Positions 13,757-30,473 of a stretch of 64,000 bases of DNA are shown here, piece after piece. The first letter of the stretch is position 1. Each line of letters opens with the position of its first letter. The position numbers and the translations under genes were made by a program. Under the pieces are notes generated by a model. The model saw only the letters and a list, made by a program, of their open reading frames with translations, was not told the origin of the DNA and searched no databases. Origin of the DNA: Prosapia bicincta. Lineage: Eukaryota; Arthropoda; Insecta; Hemiptera; Cercopidae. The stretch is from assembly GCA_036971475.1 (NCBI GenBank), contig JBAIZL010000007.1:28863447-28927446 (forward strand), read 5' to 3'.

Positions 13757-14662
13757 CATTTGATATTTTTAGACTTTCCAATACTTTATCGAAGTTGAAA
13801 CAAATTATAAAGCACTAAATTTTCCCAGGTTTTGCTTCTACACCCTAACATGTCAGCTATCCTGTTTAACCCTTTGTAGTAACAATGCAACTGTCACATC
13901 GCTGAGCTACAAGTCACCCACAGCAAAAATGTCACTGTTATGTTTTTACACCTGTTTTAAAGCAGTGTTATAAGATAGTTGTTGAGATCTACTAATTTTT
14001 TTAGTGAACTACCAGCCATCACTTGGGGATTTTTTTAAAACTAAATTATTGTATCATATTGGCTAGATGTCAGAAGCGTGTTGTGTTAGGAACGTGTAAC
14101 ACTATTAGGGATAACTAGCTCCCTCCAAATGCTAGGATTAGTGTTCCTGCTTCACCATCAGTTTGGCTATTTCACCAGCAATGCGATTTTTTATTATTGT
14201 TGTTTTCTTGAATAATAAATGGCTTTATATTTCAGGACGAGACTTACAAAATGTATTAATTTTTCCTATAGTTACTACCAAAATTGAAGTTTTTTTAAAA
14301 AAGTGTTTTTGTTTCTTATCAAAAAATTGGTTAAATGGAATTCCTCTAACAAAATGTTATAATTTCCGAACATGTAATTGAATTATGTTTACAAAACTAA
14401 CTTCTTGGGACATGTTAAATGTGTGGAAAATTACTGTTCAAAAGGATAATACAATGAAACCTCAATATTCAACATTGATTAATCTTAGTTTAATGAAGAA
14501 AAATTAAACTGTAGGTGAAACACTGTACTATTAATTTTACCATATTTACTGTGTGCTAACCACCCACAGTTTAAATATATGGGGATGCACAATATTTTTA
14601 GAATATTTTTACTAACAAACCATATATCCATAGTAAAAAACAAGTTATTCCATAATGATTAT

Positions 14663-15510
14663 ATAGGGTGATTCATATAAAATTCATGGTTTTCATTGGT
14701 CCATTATTTGAATAGAAATACACCGAACGGTTTCATTTGCCTATCAAATGAAACAGGAGGCCTTGGAGTTTTGATTGCATGTCGTGCTGGAGCTGTAGGT
14801 ATTTGTCAACAGATAGAGCAGTTGGAGTCGTGACCTGTAGTTTTTAGAGTCACTTTATTGGTTTTTCATTCAGGTTTTGTTTGTTCGAATCAGTTTATTG
14901 TTTTATCATTCACGTTTAATTTGTTCGAGTTAGTTTATTGCTTTGTCGTTAACGACACAATACACGTTACAGAAACTCTATTTCTTGTTAAAAACTATTG
15001 GATAATGCAATCGGTCATAGGCACACAAAGACCATACCAGAGGGAATTTGGTGTTCACAATTGTCCAGAGAAGAATACAATACTGTAAGTGGTACACAAG
15101 TTGGAAACAACAGGACATCTTGTGAGTGAAACTGGCAAGAATCTGGCTGATCCAAAGTTACTTTGAAGATCGCAAAACTTTGACCACTGGGACTTGACCA
15201 CACCAGACTTCATTCTGTGGGGATATCTAAAGAAAAGAGTCCAACCTAAACGATTTCAGACTTTGGATAATCTGATAGACAGTATTACACGCGAAATCAA
15301 CAGTATTGACAACGCAATGCTCCAGCTAACTGTGAAAAAACATGAAATGACGTGTTCATCTGTGTCTAGAGGCGGACAGAGGACATTTTCAACACAACCT
15401 TTAATGTCCCAGATATTCTGTACATTAGAGCACAATAACACATTATTTTTATTTTTCTTCTTCAAATAAACATAATGAAAATCATGAGGTTTATATGAAT
15501 TCCTCTGTAT
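14663..15510 (+). pseudogene. internally deleted IS630-Tc1-mariner superfamily element
   Basis: Imperfect terminal repeats of about 35 bp (left around ATTCATATAAAATTCATGG, right its diverged complement) bound about 0.85 kb. Within it, a helix-turn-helix N-terminus (LFLVKNYWIMQSVIGTQRP to REFGVH, 14970-15055) is followed, after loss of the whole catalytic centre, by the transposase C-terminus (TTPDFILWGYLKKRV to TLDNLIDSITREINSID, 15194-15330). Such N-to-C deletion is typical of a non-autonomous copy. Stops lie between the parts. It sits in the last CtBP intron. Confidence 0.75.
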
Positions 15511-16600
15511 AATAATGAATGTGCCTTTGTTTAAAAGAATGATAAATATGTCTAAACTACTAGAGAATTCCTGATCTAGCTTGGTAATTTCTGGTGGTTA
15601 TATAACACATGCCCACCCACACTCATATAACTTCAGCTGAGTAAAACATTGTATTCTATAATACACGATATTGTGTTGGATAGATAGGCAGTGGTTTATT
15701 GTGTTTAGTTCTCTACTGATTACAGACTTTTCAAAATAAAAATGTTTTCAAAAACTCTATTAATTTTATATAATCAACTTGCTCAAAATTACAAAAAGGT
15801 GTTTCTGACAGTATAATTGATTTGATAGTCCACTGATATGAAGAATTGTAGAGTTTCCACTGTATAAATTATTTTTACGTTCAAGAAAAAAGTGCACCAT
15901 ATAGAAAATATAAAAAGCACTTGGATTGTCAGCTATATCTATTACGCTCACAACTTAACATGGAATGCATTTTACTTCTTCCCCTTTTTATTTTCTGTCG
16001 ACTATAAATGGTTAACTGTTTTCTATTCTTGTGACATTATATTTAAAAAAATTTATATAGTTTTATACATTTTGTTTCAAAAATGTTATTAATGACTTTG
16101 ATTCAAATAGAACGGGGTTTTTTCTTACATCTTATCTTCTCATAAATAAAACTTATCAAAAATAAATGAAAAAAAATATGAAAAATTCATAACAACTATA
16201 TTCAAGCACGGGAGTATAACATGTACATTTTTATACCAAATTTATTCAAAGTTAACATGCATTAACAATACCTTATAAATTAAATTAATAGGAATAAAAA
16301 TAATATTGTAAATAATGAGTCAGGCCTTAGTCAAAATTCTATATGAATGTAATTAGTGTGACACAAGAAATTTTGATTGTAACCTTCTAGTTAAAATATT
16401 GAAATAATAATAATACTGAAATATTAATTGTCTGTTTTGTATATATGTAATTATTAATTATGTGTATGGTTAAGAATTTTATTGTTTTAGTGAGTTAGGT
16501 ATAAAATTTCTATTTGATGTATCATGTTTGAAGTATTGTTAATAACTGTTGTTTTGTATAGAAGTGTAACCTTAGTTTCACCTTAGTTGTAAGTTAAGAG
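15511..16600. other. intronic AT-rich stretch
   Basis: Nothing beyond AT-rich intron is recognised. The last part (from about 16450) may be the body of the element carrying the ribozyme-like motif at 16615. Confidence 0.5.
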
Positions 16601-16614
16601 TTTGTAGTAGCAAC

Positions 16615-16654
16615 ACTCACTGATGATGACTTTGTCATTGAAACCCGTATGAGT
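16615..16654 (+). ncRNA. hammerhead-ribozyme-like motif with canonical CTGATGA core
   Basis: Read 5' to 3': ACTCA, the canonical CTGATGA core, TGAC-TTT-GTCA hairpin (stem II), TT, GAAA, C-CC-G minimal stem III closing with T and A at the cleavage site, and TGAGT pairing with ACTCA as stem I. Everything is in hammerhead order. The one defect is a two-T insertion between stem II and GAAA, which would weaken activity. Tiny stem III is known from hammerheads of Penelope-like retroelements. Folding here was done by eye. Confidence 0.5.
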
Positions 16655-16679
16655 CAATAAATGATTAATTTGTAAATTT

Positions 16680-17663
16680 TGTGTCTTTTATTTGTTTCTT
16701 ATAAATATAATTGAACTTTTACTTTTATGATGTTGGTGAAAATGTGTTTAAAATAAGACAAGAAACTAAAGTAATACTAATACTGTCTGTAGAAATGTAA
16801 TAAAATATCTAAACTATGTATAGTGGTGTCACTATTTTTTTTCTGTAGTTTTCTTTTACTAAAAAGGTTTTCAATAACATTTTCTAAACACACATAACAC
16901 CATAAACAGCAAATACAAAAATGCACCTGTTTTAAAATACCACTTTGGTAAATACAGAAACAAAAAATTCCTACAATCTCATAACTAACACAAAAAAGAG
17001 ATTTATATATTTTTGCCCTAGATTTTTGCTCAATTATTTTAAAATAATATTTACACAAACCTGATAAGTTTTACAATGTTTACAGAATTTGTTCACCTTA
17101 TCCAGATATTATAAAACCACAACCAAGGTAAGAATCACAAGTAGATAGTTAGCCAAAAGGAATATTAGAAAGGGGTTAAACAGTGAAGAACACAGGATAC
17201 AACCCCACAAAGCTGCACTAAAACCAAAAAATATGAAACTTGAAGAAACGCACATATAAGACATGAAGTCTGGACAACAGAAGTTTAATGCTCTTTTATC
17301 TATTACTATCTAAAAACTGTAAGTTATTGCGTTTTCTACTTTTGTTTCCAATATAAATAACTAAGAAATCAATTTTAAAATCAAAACCATGGTTACCACT
17401 TAACAAATAACAAGCAAAATATAAATCATGTTTATATGAAAACATGATCTTTAATTATAAATTTAATGACTAGCGGATCTTTGTATCTAAATTTACTTTG
17501 TGCAACAAATTTAACATGTATATTAATTATCCAAACTGTTTCTGTCTTATTAGCTTTCCTTCTAATTCCAAATTGGTAATGCTATGAAATTCAATAAACA
17601 TTGTGAAACATTAAAAATTGTGCTTCTTTTAAAAAACGTGTGCATTTTATTCAAAATGGAATG
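16680..17663. other. intronic AT-rich stretch
   Basis: No gene or repeat is recognised; the open frame at 16777-17058 on the minus strand has no domain I know and looks like chance. Confidence 0.55.
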
Positions 17664-17671
17664 ATCAAAAA

Positions 17672-18362
17672 TAGAGATGGGACAAATCCTAAAATTTTTG
17701 ATTCCAATCCTAAAATTAGATTCTTTCAACGCTTACATGATATTCTCTAATAATAAATTTAGTCAACATCTTGGTCATATGGTGAAGCCTTTTTAAATTT
17801 CCGTTTTAATGTAATAGGCTAAACAAAATGTTCAACTTTTATAAGTAGGAGTTTCTGAAAGCATGGCAAACATATCAGATAGAAGTAATGATTTACAAAT
17901 GTAAATTTCAGTTCACAATTACAATATAACTTCAGAAATAGCCATTTCGGTTTTTATAACTAGAGAAATTGTAACGATTTTTTCTTGTGTTTTGTTTTGA
18001 CATCTATGAAACGGTGGCAGAGTAGTGGTGTCGAGAGACAGAAAGAGAAATATGGAGAGTGAAACAGCTGAGCGAAAACCGTGGTGACCAACAAACTGAC
18101 CAGAAATGCTTCTCATCATCTTTGTTGTTGCGGCACAATAATAATATTTTCATCATCTCAAATCGGCATTTGCTTCGATTCATTCATTCAAAACAACTAA
18201 TACACAAATAATATTTATTTCTCTAATAAATTAAACTGCACATGTATTATAACAGTTAAAGAAAAAAATAAGATCGGAATCGGGTCTTTAGTCAATTGAG
18301 AAGAGATTTCTTGACACCATTAGAATCAACGGCTCCTAGAATCAAGAATCAGCTCATCCCTA
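17672..18362. mobile_element. hAT-type MITE, 691 bp, with perfect 8-bp target duplication
   Basis: The left end reads TAGAGATGGGACAAATCC; the right end is a related inverted copy (GCTCATCCCTA). An exact 8-bp direct repeat ATCAAAAA flanks it (17664-17671 and 18363-18370), diagnostic of hAT insertion. Internal GATTC/GAATC words recur near both ends. No transposase is encoded. Confidence 0.88.
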
Positions 18363-18370
18363 ATCAAAAA

Positions 18371-20234
18371 CATCTTTACTATGAATAATTATTATAACGT
18401 ATTTAAAAACTTTGAGAGTTGTAAGGGTATCAGCCATTTTTACCATTGTCGCAGCATAAGGACAGATCTTGAACCAATAGAATTTACTTATGGATAAGTT
18501 TAAGACGTATGTGCCAGGATTCACACCTGAAAATTTTGTGGCATACTTGAACATGGCAAAATTGTAAATTTTTTAAAGATTCTACAGTTTGTTCACCTTT
18601 AATATAAAATAGATGACCCTACAGTGGCTGTAAGTATGAATAATAGACATCTAGTGGAACTACACACTACTCCACAGATTTTTTTCTTTTGTTTCCAAAT
18701 GTATACAGTACTGTTGTGAGCATTTAACAGAGCACTTGGCCTTGAGAGGCACTTGACCAGATCGCAATAGGCGAGACAGGAGGTGGAGGGCCGCGTTGTG
18801 TCACTACAAATACTTTCCTACAAACATAAGGACTGTCAAAAATAATCATGGTTCATAATTGCATAAGATAGTCTATATTAGATAAATTCCATAAATTAGG
18901 TTCGGTATGAAATAATAAAAAAATTTGAAATATGTGTAGACATATCGGATGTATAGAACAATCGAAAAATCTCGTGCCATCTCTTAAGGCCAGGAGCACT
19001 GTTAGACAGTCCTGACAGTACTCGCGGAGCAGTAAAATGCAACACTGCTTTATTCACTGTATTTTTTCTTTCTACCCATTTCCAGCTTATAAAAGTCCCA
19101 TTTTCAGACAGATTTTACATTCATGGTAAGCTACTGCACAGTATTAACGATACTGAAGTACACACATGGATGAATCAGCTAGTAGCTATGATCGCTTAGT
19201 AATACAAATGGTGCATGTTTGTGTTTCTCAAAAAAACAATGACTAAGTATGATTGAAAACATTGATAGCAAGAAAAGTACAGCAATTAGGAGTTGAAGTT
19301 AGTATATAGATTTATAAAAACACAAATAAAACAGTAAAACTAATAAGGCATTGCTTTGACTTAGTGTCAAGACTTGTGTTTCTTAATTGATACAATTTTG
19401 CTTGTAGTCCTAACACATAACATTCTACAACACAGATCCATTACAACCATACATTGAAAACAATTAACAAAAACACTGTTTATAACGACTGATCACTTAC
19501 ACATACTTGCGGCCAGTTACTTTCTCAGCGGTACTTGTGTCACTGCACTGATCGCTGATTTTCATCACTCTACAACCAGCAAAACGACAACACAGAAATC
19601 TCTTTCAGTGTTACAGTTACAAATGATTTACAATTTACTTTAAAATTTTAAAAGCTTCATTTATTTATCATGTGAACAATAAACATGTACTAAATATAAA
19701 TATATTATAATAATTAATTTTAAACTGTAAAATTTTTTTGTAGTTTAATTAATGAGATTGATAGTTTTAACAAATTGTTCACTTTATCAACCAGAAAATT
19801 AAATCAAGCACATATTTTTTAATTTTGTTTCTTTAAAAATTGTTTGAAATGATTAGTTAAACAAACTGTTCAGAGCAATTCTGAGTTGTTTATGGAGTTG
19901 AATTGAAAAAATAATTTTAACTTAGTTACTTTTTCTCAATAAAAGGAGATTAGCATACAATTTGACAGCCCTAGAGAAGTAACTATACGTTTACAGTTTC
20001 TATGAATGAATTTTTTTATTATAAATTATCAAGTGAATCAGTCGGCCAGTGTCTCATAGAATTATAAAAATCGTTTTATTTGTTCATTAACATAAAATAT
20101 TACTCTAATATTTTATTAGACTGTAAAACAATAGAACTGCAATTTATGTAGTTGAAAACAAAAAATATTGTAAAAACATCTACGCTGAAAAAATACAAAT
20201 ATTACATTATTGACACAAGTGTTGAGAACTTCCT
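18371..20234. other. start of last CtBP intron, no feature recognised
   Basis: Mostly AT-rich. A slightly GC-richer patch at 18720-18820 and 19000-19030 has no open frame or motif I recognise. It includes the possible short-isoform 3' UTR (20075-20234). Confidence 0.5.
20075..20080 (-). terminator. candidate poly(A) signal for short CtBP isoform
   Basis: AATAAA on the minus strand lies about 155 nt beyond the read-through TGA at 20235; another AATAAA match follows at about 20013. This would suit an intron-retaining, early-polyadenylated short transcript. AT-rich DNA makes such matches common, so support is modest. Confidence 0.35.
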
Positions 20235-20663
<429 letters not shown>

Positions 20664-21492
20664 TTACCATAAACAGGTCTTAAAACATTGTTTACCAAAC
20701 TATTAATATTTAGTTGGCTATTTTAAAGTAAGTTTCATCCTGTTACTATATACATCTCTGGTCTGAAACTAATCAAAACAGTTTTTATTCTCCATTTTAT
20801 ATTTAGAAACTTTTCATTCATTGAAAACTTTTAAAGTGACTAACTAGTTGTTACAAAATAAGAAAATATTATTTTAAAAATATAACCAGGATAATATTTG
20901 CTTAATATAAACCTTTTCAATTCTTTTGAATTCTTTAAAACAATTATTCGTTTTACAATGTCTGTATTTTCATTGTAATATTTTTATTTACAATTTTCTT
21001 GGCTCTAGTGGCTAAATCAGAATATGGGCCTAATAACAAAAAAAGTGAAACCCATGGTGGTACATCTACAACTATTATATCCATGTAATTATTACTGATT
21101 TGTAGCTTGATTCTATATTTCTTAAACGCTAATTCGGTTATAGCTTAGAATTAAATGTATTAATAAGTTCACCTTAGTAAACAAACAATTTTTAGTAAGC
21201 AAACCATTTAAAATTTCAGGCACTATTTTTACATCAACCCAGAAACGCTCGCGATATTAGATTGAATCTAAGATTGCTCTGAACAAATTATTTTATCTTT
21301 CCGTTGTATGGAACCGAGCTTCTAAATATGCTTTCTCGAGGATGTTGGTCAGCTACTATCCATTGAATTTCAAGTATATACTGTGATTGAGAAGGTAACC
21401 AAGGGTAGCAGAAGTGGCAGGCGTCGCCCAAGTTAGGGAGCACCAACATGTACAAGCGATCACGTGAGTGCTGCCTTAGGAGCACGCAATTT

Positions 21493-22120
21493 TTAACCCT
21501 TAGCACGCGGGACATATAAAGGGCAAATAACAGATTAAGTGCTATTAGATAAAAAAACTTTTTTGCGAAATGTTCAGTTCTATTTAATTCTGAATTCCTA
21601 AAGATGTATTTGAACAACAAAATTGTAAACTACTTATTTTTATAATTTTTTTATACTAGGTTACTCAAGATATCAATATATCCATTTAAAATAAAATTAA
21701 AGTAACTAAAATTATTATTCACCAAATCATAAACAATAAATTATTCTTACAGTACAAACAAAGGTCACTCACGTAAACAGTAAACAACTATAGCAATCAC
21801 AACACCAACACAAAATACGACAGTTGGCAGACGCTGCGTTCTGCCGAGAATACCCGTCATACGCGCATGCATAGACCACGTAATGGCACCTGGTGGCTAA
21901 AACAACAGAATGTGGATCAGTAGCACGTGGCCAAGAACAATAAACGTAGCAGAGGAGTTTATTTACACCAAACAAACACTGTTACACATTTTAATGGATT
22001 TTAAACAAACAACTAGGACTTCCATAAACAAAATATATTAAATACGTGATTTCTCGTAATACGCGCTAGCAGAGATTTCAGCCTCACAAGAAATCACGTT
22101 ATACGCGTGCAAAGGGTTAA
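21493..22120. mobile_element. TTAA-flanked (piggyBac-type) MITE, 628 bp
   Basis: The left end TTAACCCTTAGCACGCG and right end CGCGTGCAAAGGGTTAA are inverted repeats that start with CCC inside TTAA, as in piggyBac. GCGC-rich subterminal words (ATACGCG) recur on the right. No transposase is encoded. It lies in the CtBP intron between 20644 and 22450. Confidence 0.88.
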
Positions 22121-22411
22121 TACTCTAGTTTTTAAATCTGTAATTTTACATTTAAATATGCCATAAATGTATTTAATATTGTTTTTATATCTATGAAGAA
22201 GTTTAAAGCTTAATATAATCCATATAATTGCAATTTATAACTTGAAACATATAACAATTATTACGATTGTTAGATTTGCCCTAACAAGGAAGTATTCGCG
22301 GGAGTTTTCATAACTCGAGCGATTCCAGTTGTTTACAAAATTAAGCTGTATACTGCTAGATGTACTGTATGCACAGCAATGTTTCAAACAACCATGCCAT
22401 TGATTCTTCTA

Positions 22412-24943
<2,532 letters not shown>

Positions 24944-24945
24944 TA

Positions 24946-25701
24946 CAGTAAAACCTCTCATATCAGGATATAATATCAAAATAAAATGTGTCTTTATTGG
25001 GCAAGGTGCCTTGCCGTCTGGAGCCAGCAGTCGGCTCTGTGTTCTTTCCCGACTCAGTCAGTTGTGTTTGAATATCCATATCGTTCAGTTCACTAGTGTT
25101 CTACAGATTGGTGTAATTACCCAACTTAATCAGTTGTTTGAGTGTCCATATCGTTCAGCTACTGACCGGCACCGAGCAATACCTATACTGAGCTTCTCTC
25201 TCCAGATGATATTAAAACTGCTGAAGTGTTCTATTATGTTCAGATGTGTGACATGAGGTCAATAGGGTATATATATAAATATCTTGTAAATTTTGAGTCA
25301 ATAAATATCCCTTAGAAACCACAGACGTCTAGTCTTGTGCGTGACACATCAGAATGTAAACTTTCTTAAAAGAAACAAATCAATCAAACAATGACAACAC
25401 TCAAGATTAGCTGGGCTGGTCTTTATACTCGCTACTACCAAATTGTAATGACTAGCTGACCTTGTATTTGAACCGAATTGGGTTAAGGTACACAAAGGCA
25501 TGTAACTATATTGTACAGTTCTATATTGCTATTAAAATATAATTACAATTTTCAATAAGTGTAATTTATTTACTTATAACAATCATACATCTATTTCCAA
25601 TTAGAATGGTTGTGACTATTTAGTACAAACGTACATCATAACCCCTCCCACATCAGGATCGAGCTGTCGCCACATTGATGCGGATATGGGAGGTTTTATT
25701 G
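24946..25701. mobile_element. pogo/Tigger-type MITE, 756 bp
   Basis: The left end CAGTAAAACCTCTCATATC and right end GATATGGGAGGTTTTATTG-like complement are inverted and flanked by TA on both sides. An internal repeat (CAGTTGTGTTTGAATATCCA and the related copy about 67 bp on) is seen at 25059-25159. No transposase is encoded. It lies 120 bp beyond the donor of the CtBP exon 25822-25921. Confidence 0.8.
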
Positions 25702-25807
25702 TAATAATAAAAATAAACGTTCTTTCATTAACATTGCTTGTCTAGAATGGACAGTACATACAATTATTAAAGGTGCTGAAGTGTTATATATATATTTGTT
25801 TACATTA

Positions 25808-25939
<132 letters not shown>

Positions 25940-26577
25940 TTAATAACCTTCAGCTAATAACACAGTTGCTTTTCTATCGAGTTTTTATGGTTAGATGAAG
26001 AAGATTAAGGAAAATATTGGGAATAATATATACAATAGACACAAACATCGTGTGTGGACTCGCAAGACTGGTATACACCTATTCCATGTCTTATCCTATT
26101 TGTGGAAGCAAGCTAATGGGCTGGCATGACACTCTAATATAAAGTGAACAAATAACAAACAATAAATAAATAAAAATGGAACTGCTCTCTACAACTTAAA
26201 CAGAATAAAACAGCAAATAATATCCTTGGTTGTGTGCTTATTTCATTAAAAGAATTGTATACTTCTTCATTTTATAATTACAAAAGCAAATACGTTTACT
26301 GGACTAAAATATCAGAAGCTAGGAAAAATATTATGACTGGTGTTGCATTCACTACTTTATCTGTTCCATTTGTCGCTTCATCTACTCTAATGTTTTCAGT
26401 TATTCCAGATATCCAATACAATACAGAGTCTCGCTAATTCGAGGTAGATTGGACAGAGGCCCCTTGGATTACTCGAAAATACGGTTATGTGCATTAGAAA
26501 AAATTGGAGTTTTGATGAACCCCAAAATTATAGGTAATTAAAAATGCTCTAAATATGTTTATAGAACTATATATATA

Positions 26578-26651
<74 letters not shown>

Positions 26652-26971
26652 TTAGTTTTGGTTGGTAAAAAAAAAATTTTTTTTTTTCATTCTCTCATAT
26701 TTCTTTTTGTGTTTTCGATTGACAAAGACCACTGTGTGGTTGAAATATATCATTGTTTGAGTGCTTTTATGTGTTTCTATTTCAAGACTACAGAGTGGAC
26801 TCTTAGAGACTTACCTTGGTAAGAGTCCACACTGTAGTCTTGAAATAGAAACACATAAAAGCTTTTATGTGTTTCTATTTCAAGACTACAGTGTGGACTC
26901 TTACCAAGGTAAGTCTGTCAGTCTCCTAGTCCAAAAAATCTAAATAATCTTTACCAACCAAAACTAACCTA

Positions 26972-27046
<75 letters not shown>
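26578..27046. mobile_element. palindromic element inside an (AT)n microsatellite
   Basis: An (AT)n tract (26578-26648), a 322-bp unit and a second (AT)n tract (26981-27046). The unit ends in 20-bp inverted repeats beginning AGGTTAGTTTTGGTTGGTAA. Internally a block containing TGTGTTTCTATTTCAAGACT occurs three times, in alternating orientation (about 26767, 26838 and 26869). A GACCAC-TGT-GTGG hairpin followed by TTGAAAT sits at 26728-26747, weakly hammerhead-like. A second copy of the inner block borders (AT)n at 63908-64000. Confidence 0.75.
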
Positions 27047-27048
<2 letters not shown>

Positions 27049-27689
27049 TATAAAAATTTTTATAAACTTAAAAAATTTCAAGGTATTCAAATTCTAGGAA
27101 AAAAAATTAATATCTTTCAAGCATAAATAAGAGCCTTTAACGTACTACATCGTTTTTCCTCCATTTTATTGTGAGAACAATAATACAGTATGTATACACA
27201 CACATACACATGCAAACACACACACACATACATTAGGCATTTCAATGATTTTCAAATATATTTTATGAGACCCGAATCATGTCTATGACTGTGATCGCAG
27301 CATTATAAACTGCAAGTGGTAATGATAAATGTTCAGATAATGAAAGTGATTATATATTCTTGACATAAATAAGTTAACTTGTAGTTTCAATGGTAATCAT
27401 TAAACAACCCAGGTTCTACAGTCACTATACGACTAAGTTCTCTAAGGATACAGACAGCACAAGTGGGGTCGCGGTAGAGGTGTACGTAGTGGTGGATGAC
27501 ACTAGTTAATTCGCAGTCGATGTCAACAGCACATAGTGAGGTCACCCTGTAGTGCATAGTCAAGGTCAAACTGCTGTAGTGCTGTGTTATCTGCTGTGAG
27601 TACATATTTTGTTTGCGATGATATTTGATTCGAGTGAAGATAGTGACAAGATGTCTGCGGCAACTAGGTGATGGATGATAGGTAATCTA
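27047..27689. other. intron stretch before Harbinger fragment
   Basis: A short (CA)n tract lies at 27197-27232. From about 27400 the sequence is GC-richer and may be the 5' part of the Harbinger copy, but no protein similarity is visible there. Confidence 0.4.
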
Positions 27690-27922
27690 CCAAATAGGCA
27701 ATTTCCAGTGCCTCCAATAAACAAGAAAAGAATAGTTTTGAGGAATACCACCACCTTTTTTACTGAACTAAAAAATGACGATTCCATACTTATATGAGGA
27801 TGACACCTGAGACATTCACTTTTCTACTTGAAAATATTGTTTCTCAGTTGGATATCTGCATTTCTCCCCACAACTTTAATCATACTCCGATTTTATCAGA
27901 GGAAAAGCTACCGCACTACTGA
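27690..27922 (+). pseudogene. PIF/Harbinger transposase N-terminal fragment
   Basis: Three overlapping frames give the start of a HARBI1-like protein: NKQEKNSFEEYHHLF, then FTELKNDDSI, then YMRMTPETFTFLLENIVSQL, and PILSEEKL. The order and wording (INKQR..GEYHHLF, MTPETF, SEEKL) match the N-terminal third of Harbinger transposases. Two frameshifts and a stop after PHY show it is dead. The rest of the protein is absent. Confidence 0.7.
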
Positions 27923-28289
27923 TGTTAAGTGAAATTTCCCTCGCTCGGTGTGATGTGGTGTGGAGGGAACGGGATGAGCTTGGGCTGAGCGGCCTGCTAG
28001 ACCATGGGTAATCCACGTAAAATCAAATCAGTTTGTTTTCAAAAATCAGCGATGTAAACATCCTGCAGGGCATTGCGATGCCCCTCCACCTCGACTTACC
28101 CGTTATGTTCAGCTTCGTATGTTAAAATGTGTTTGATTTACAAAAATGTCGACAGCAACCACACCCACTTGTGCTGTTAGAACCTTAAGATTCACATATG
28201 TACTATACACATTTCTGAGATTACTATGCCTACTTCTTATCCAAACAAATAAGCTTTATTGATGGAAAATCCACGTCCTAATCCAACTA

Positions 28290-29873
<1,584 letters not shown>

Positions 29874-30129
29874 CTAAACACACCAAGCAGAACAGCTGAT
29901 ATTTTTATGTAATGCACATGCCATAATTTAATCTTTACCTTTGATTGTGGAAAAGTCTACAGTTAATAAAAAACATCTAGAATCAAACAACAAAAGATAA
30001 ATTAAGGTGCGAGGAAATATTTTAAAACTTCATTAAAACTAGACATCCTATAATGTTTTAACTTAGCACACGATATATGGTACAGACAGGGTGTGGTGCA
30101 TGGTGGGCGTTTTTCTGTGGAACATTTAT

Positions 30130-30290
30130 TAACATGTTCGCTACCGCAATATTAACAAAATAACTTTTGGTATAGAGCAGCCGGCTCACATATGAGCTGT
30201 ACGGTCGCTCGTTGTGGACCGGCGGCTCACATGTGTGCCGCTCTGGGTTGTTGAAATAGACCGGCGGCTCATATTTGCGTGTTACTTTTA
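30130..30290. repeat. subterminal GACCGGCGGCTC motif cluster of a probable TTAA element
   Basis: After TTAACATGTTCGCTACCGC (30130) the motif CCGGC(GG)CTCA followed by a CATATG/CATGTG-like core is repeated at 30181-30196, 30218-30242 and 30259-30276. Similar motifs occur at 32209-32232, 32426-32445 and, inverted, at 42388-42410. Shared subterminal repeats suggest ends of one transposon family. Confidence 0.5.
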
Positions 30291-30473
30291 TTCCTCTGAC
30301 AAATCAGTGGTTTATTTTAACGGTTTGATATATTCGTATCGGACTATAAACATATCTGACCTTAATGTGATACATTTGATCTCTCAGTTTTCAAGGTCAA
30401 AATACTCCTGACCCATTGTTTATTCCTTCCTGCTTCTGCAGCAGTTGTTGATGTGAATGATCAAGTTTTAGTA

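Noticed and set aside
13880..13900. TTAACCCTTTG resembling another TTAA MITE end
   Set aside because: No matching inverted end was found downstream.
18720..18820. GC-rich patch considered as a regulatory or coding island
   Set aside because: Too short, with no open frame, no motif and no clear repeat partner.
21288..21620. 110-codon minus-strand frame beside a CtBP exon
   Set aside because: It crosses the left boundary of a TTAA MITE and shows no domain.
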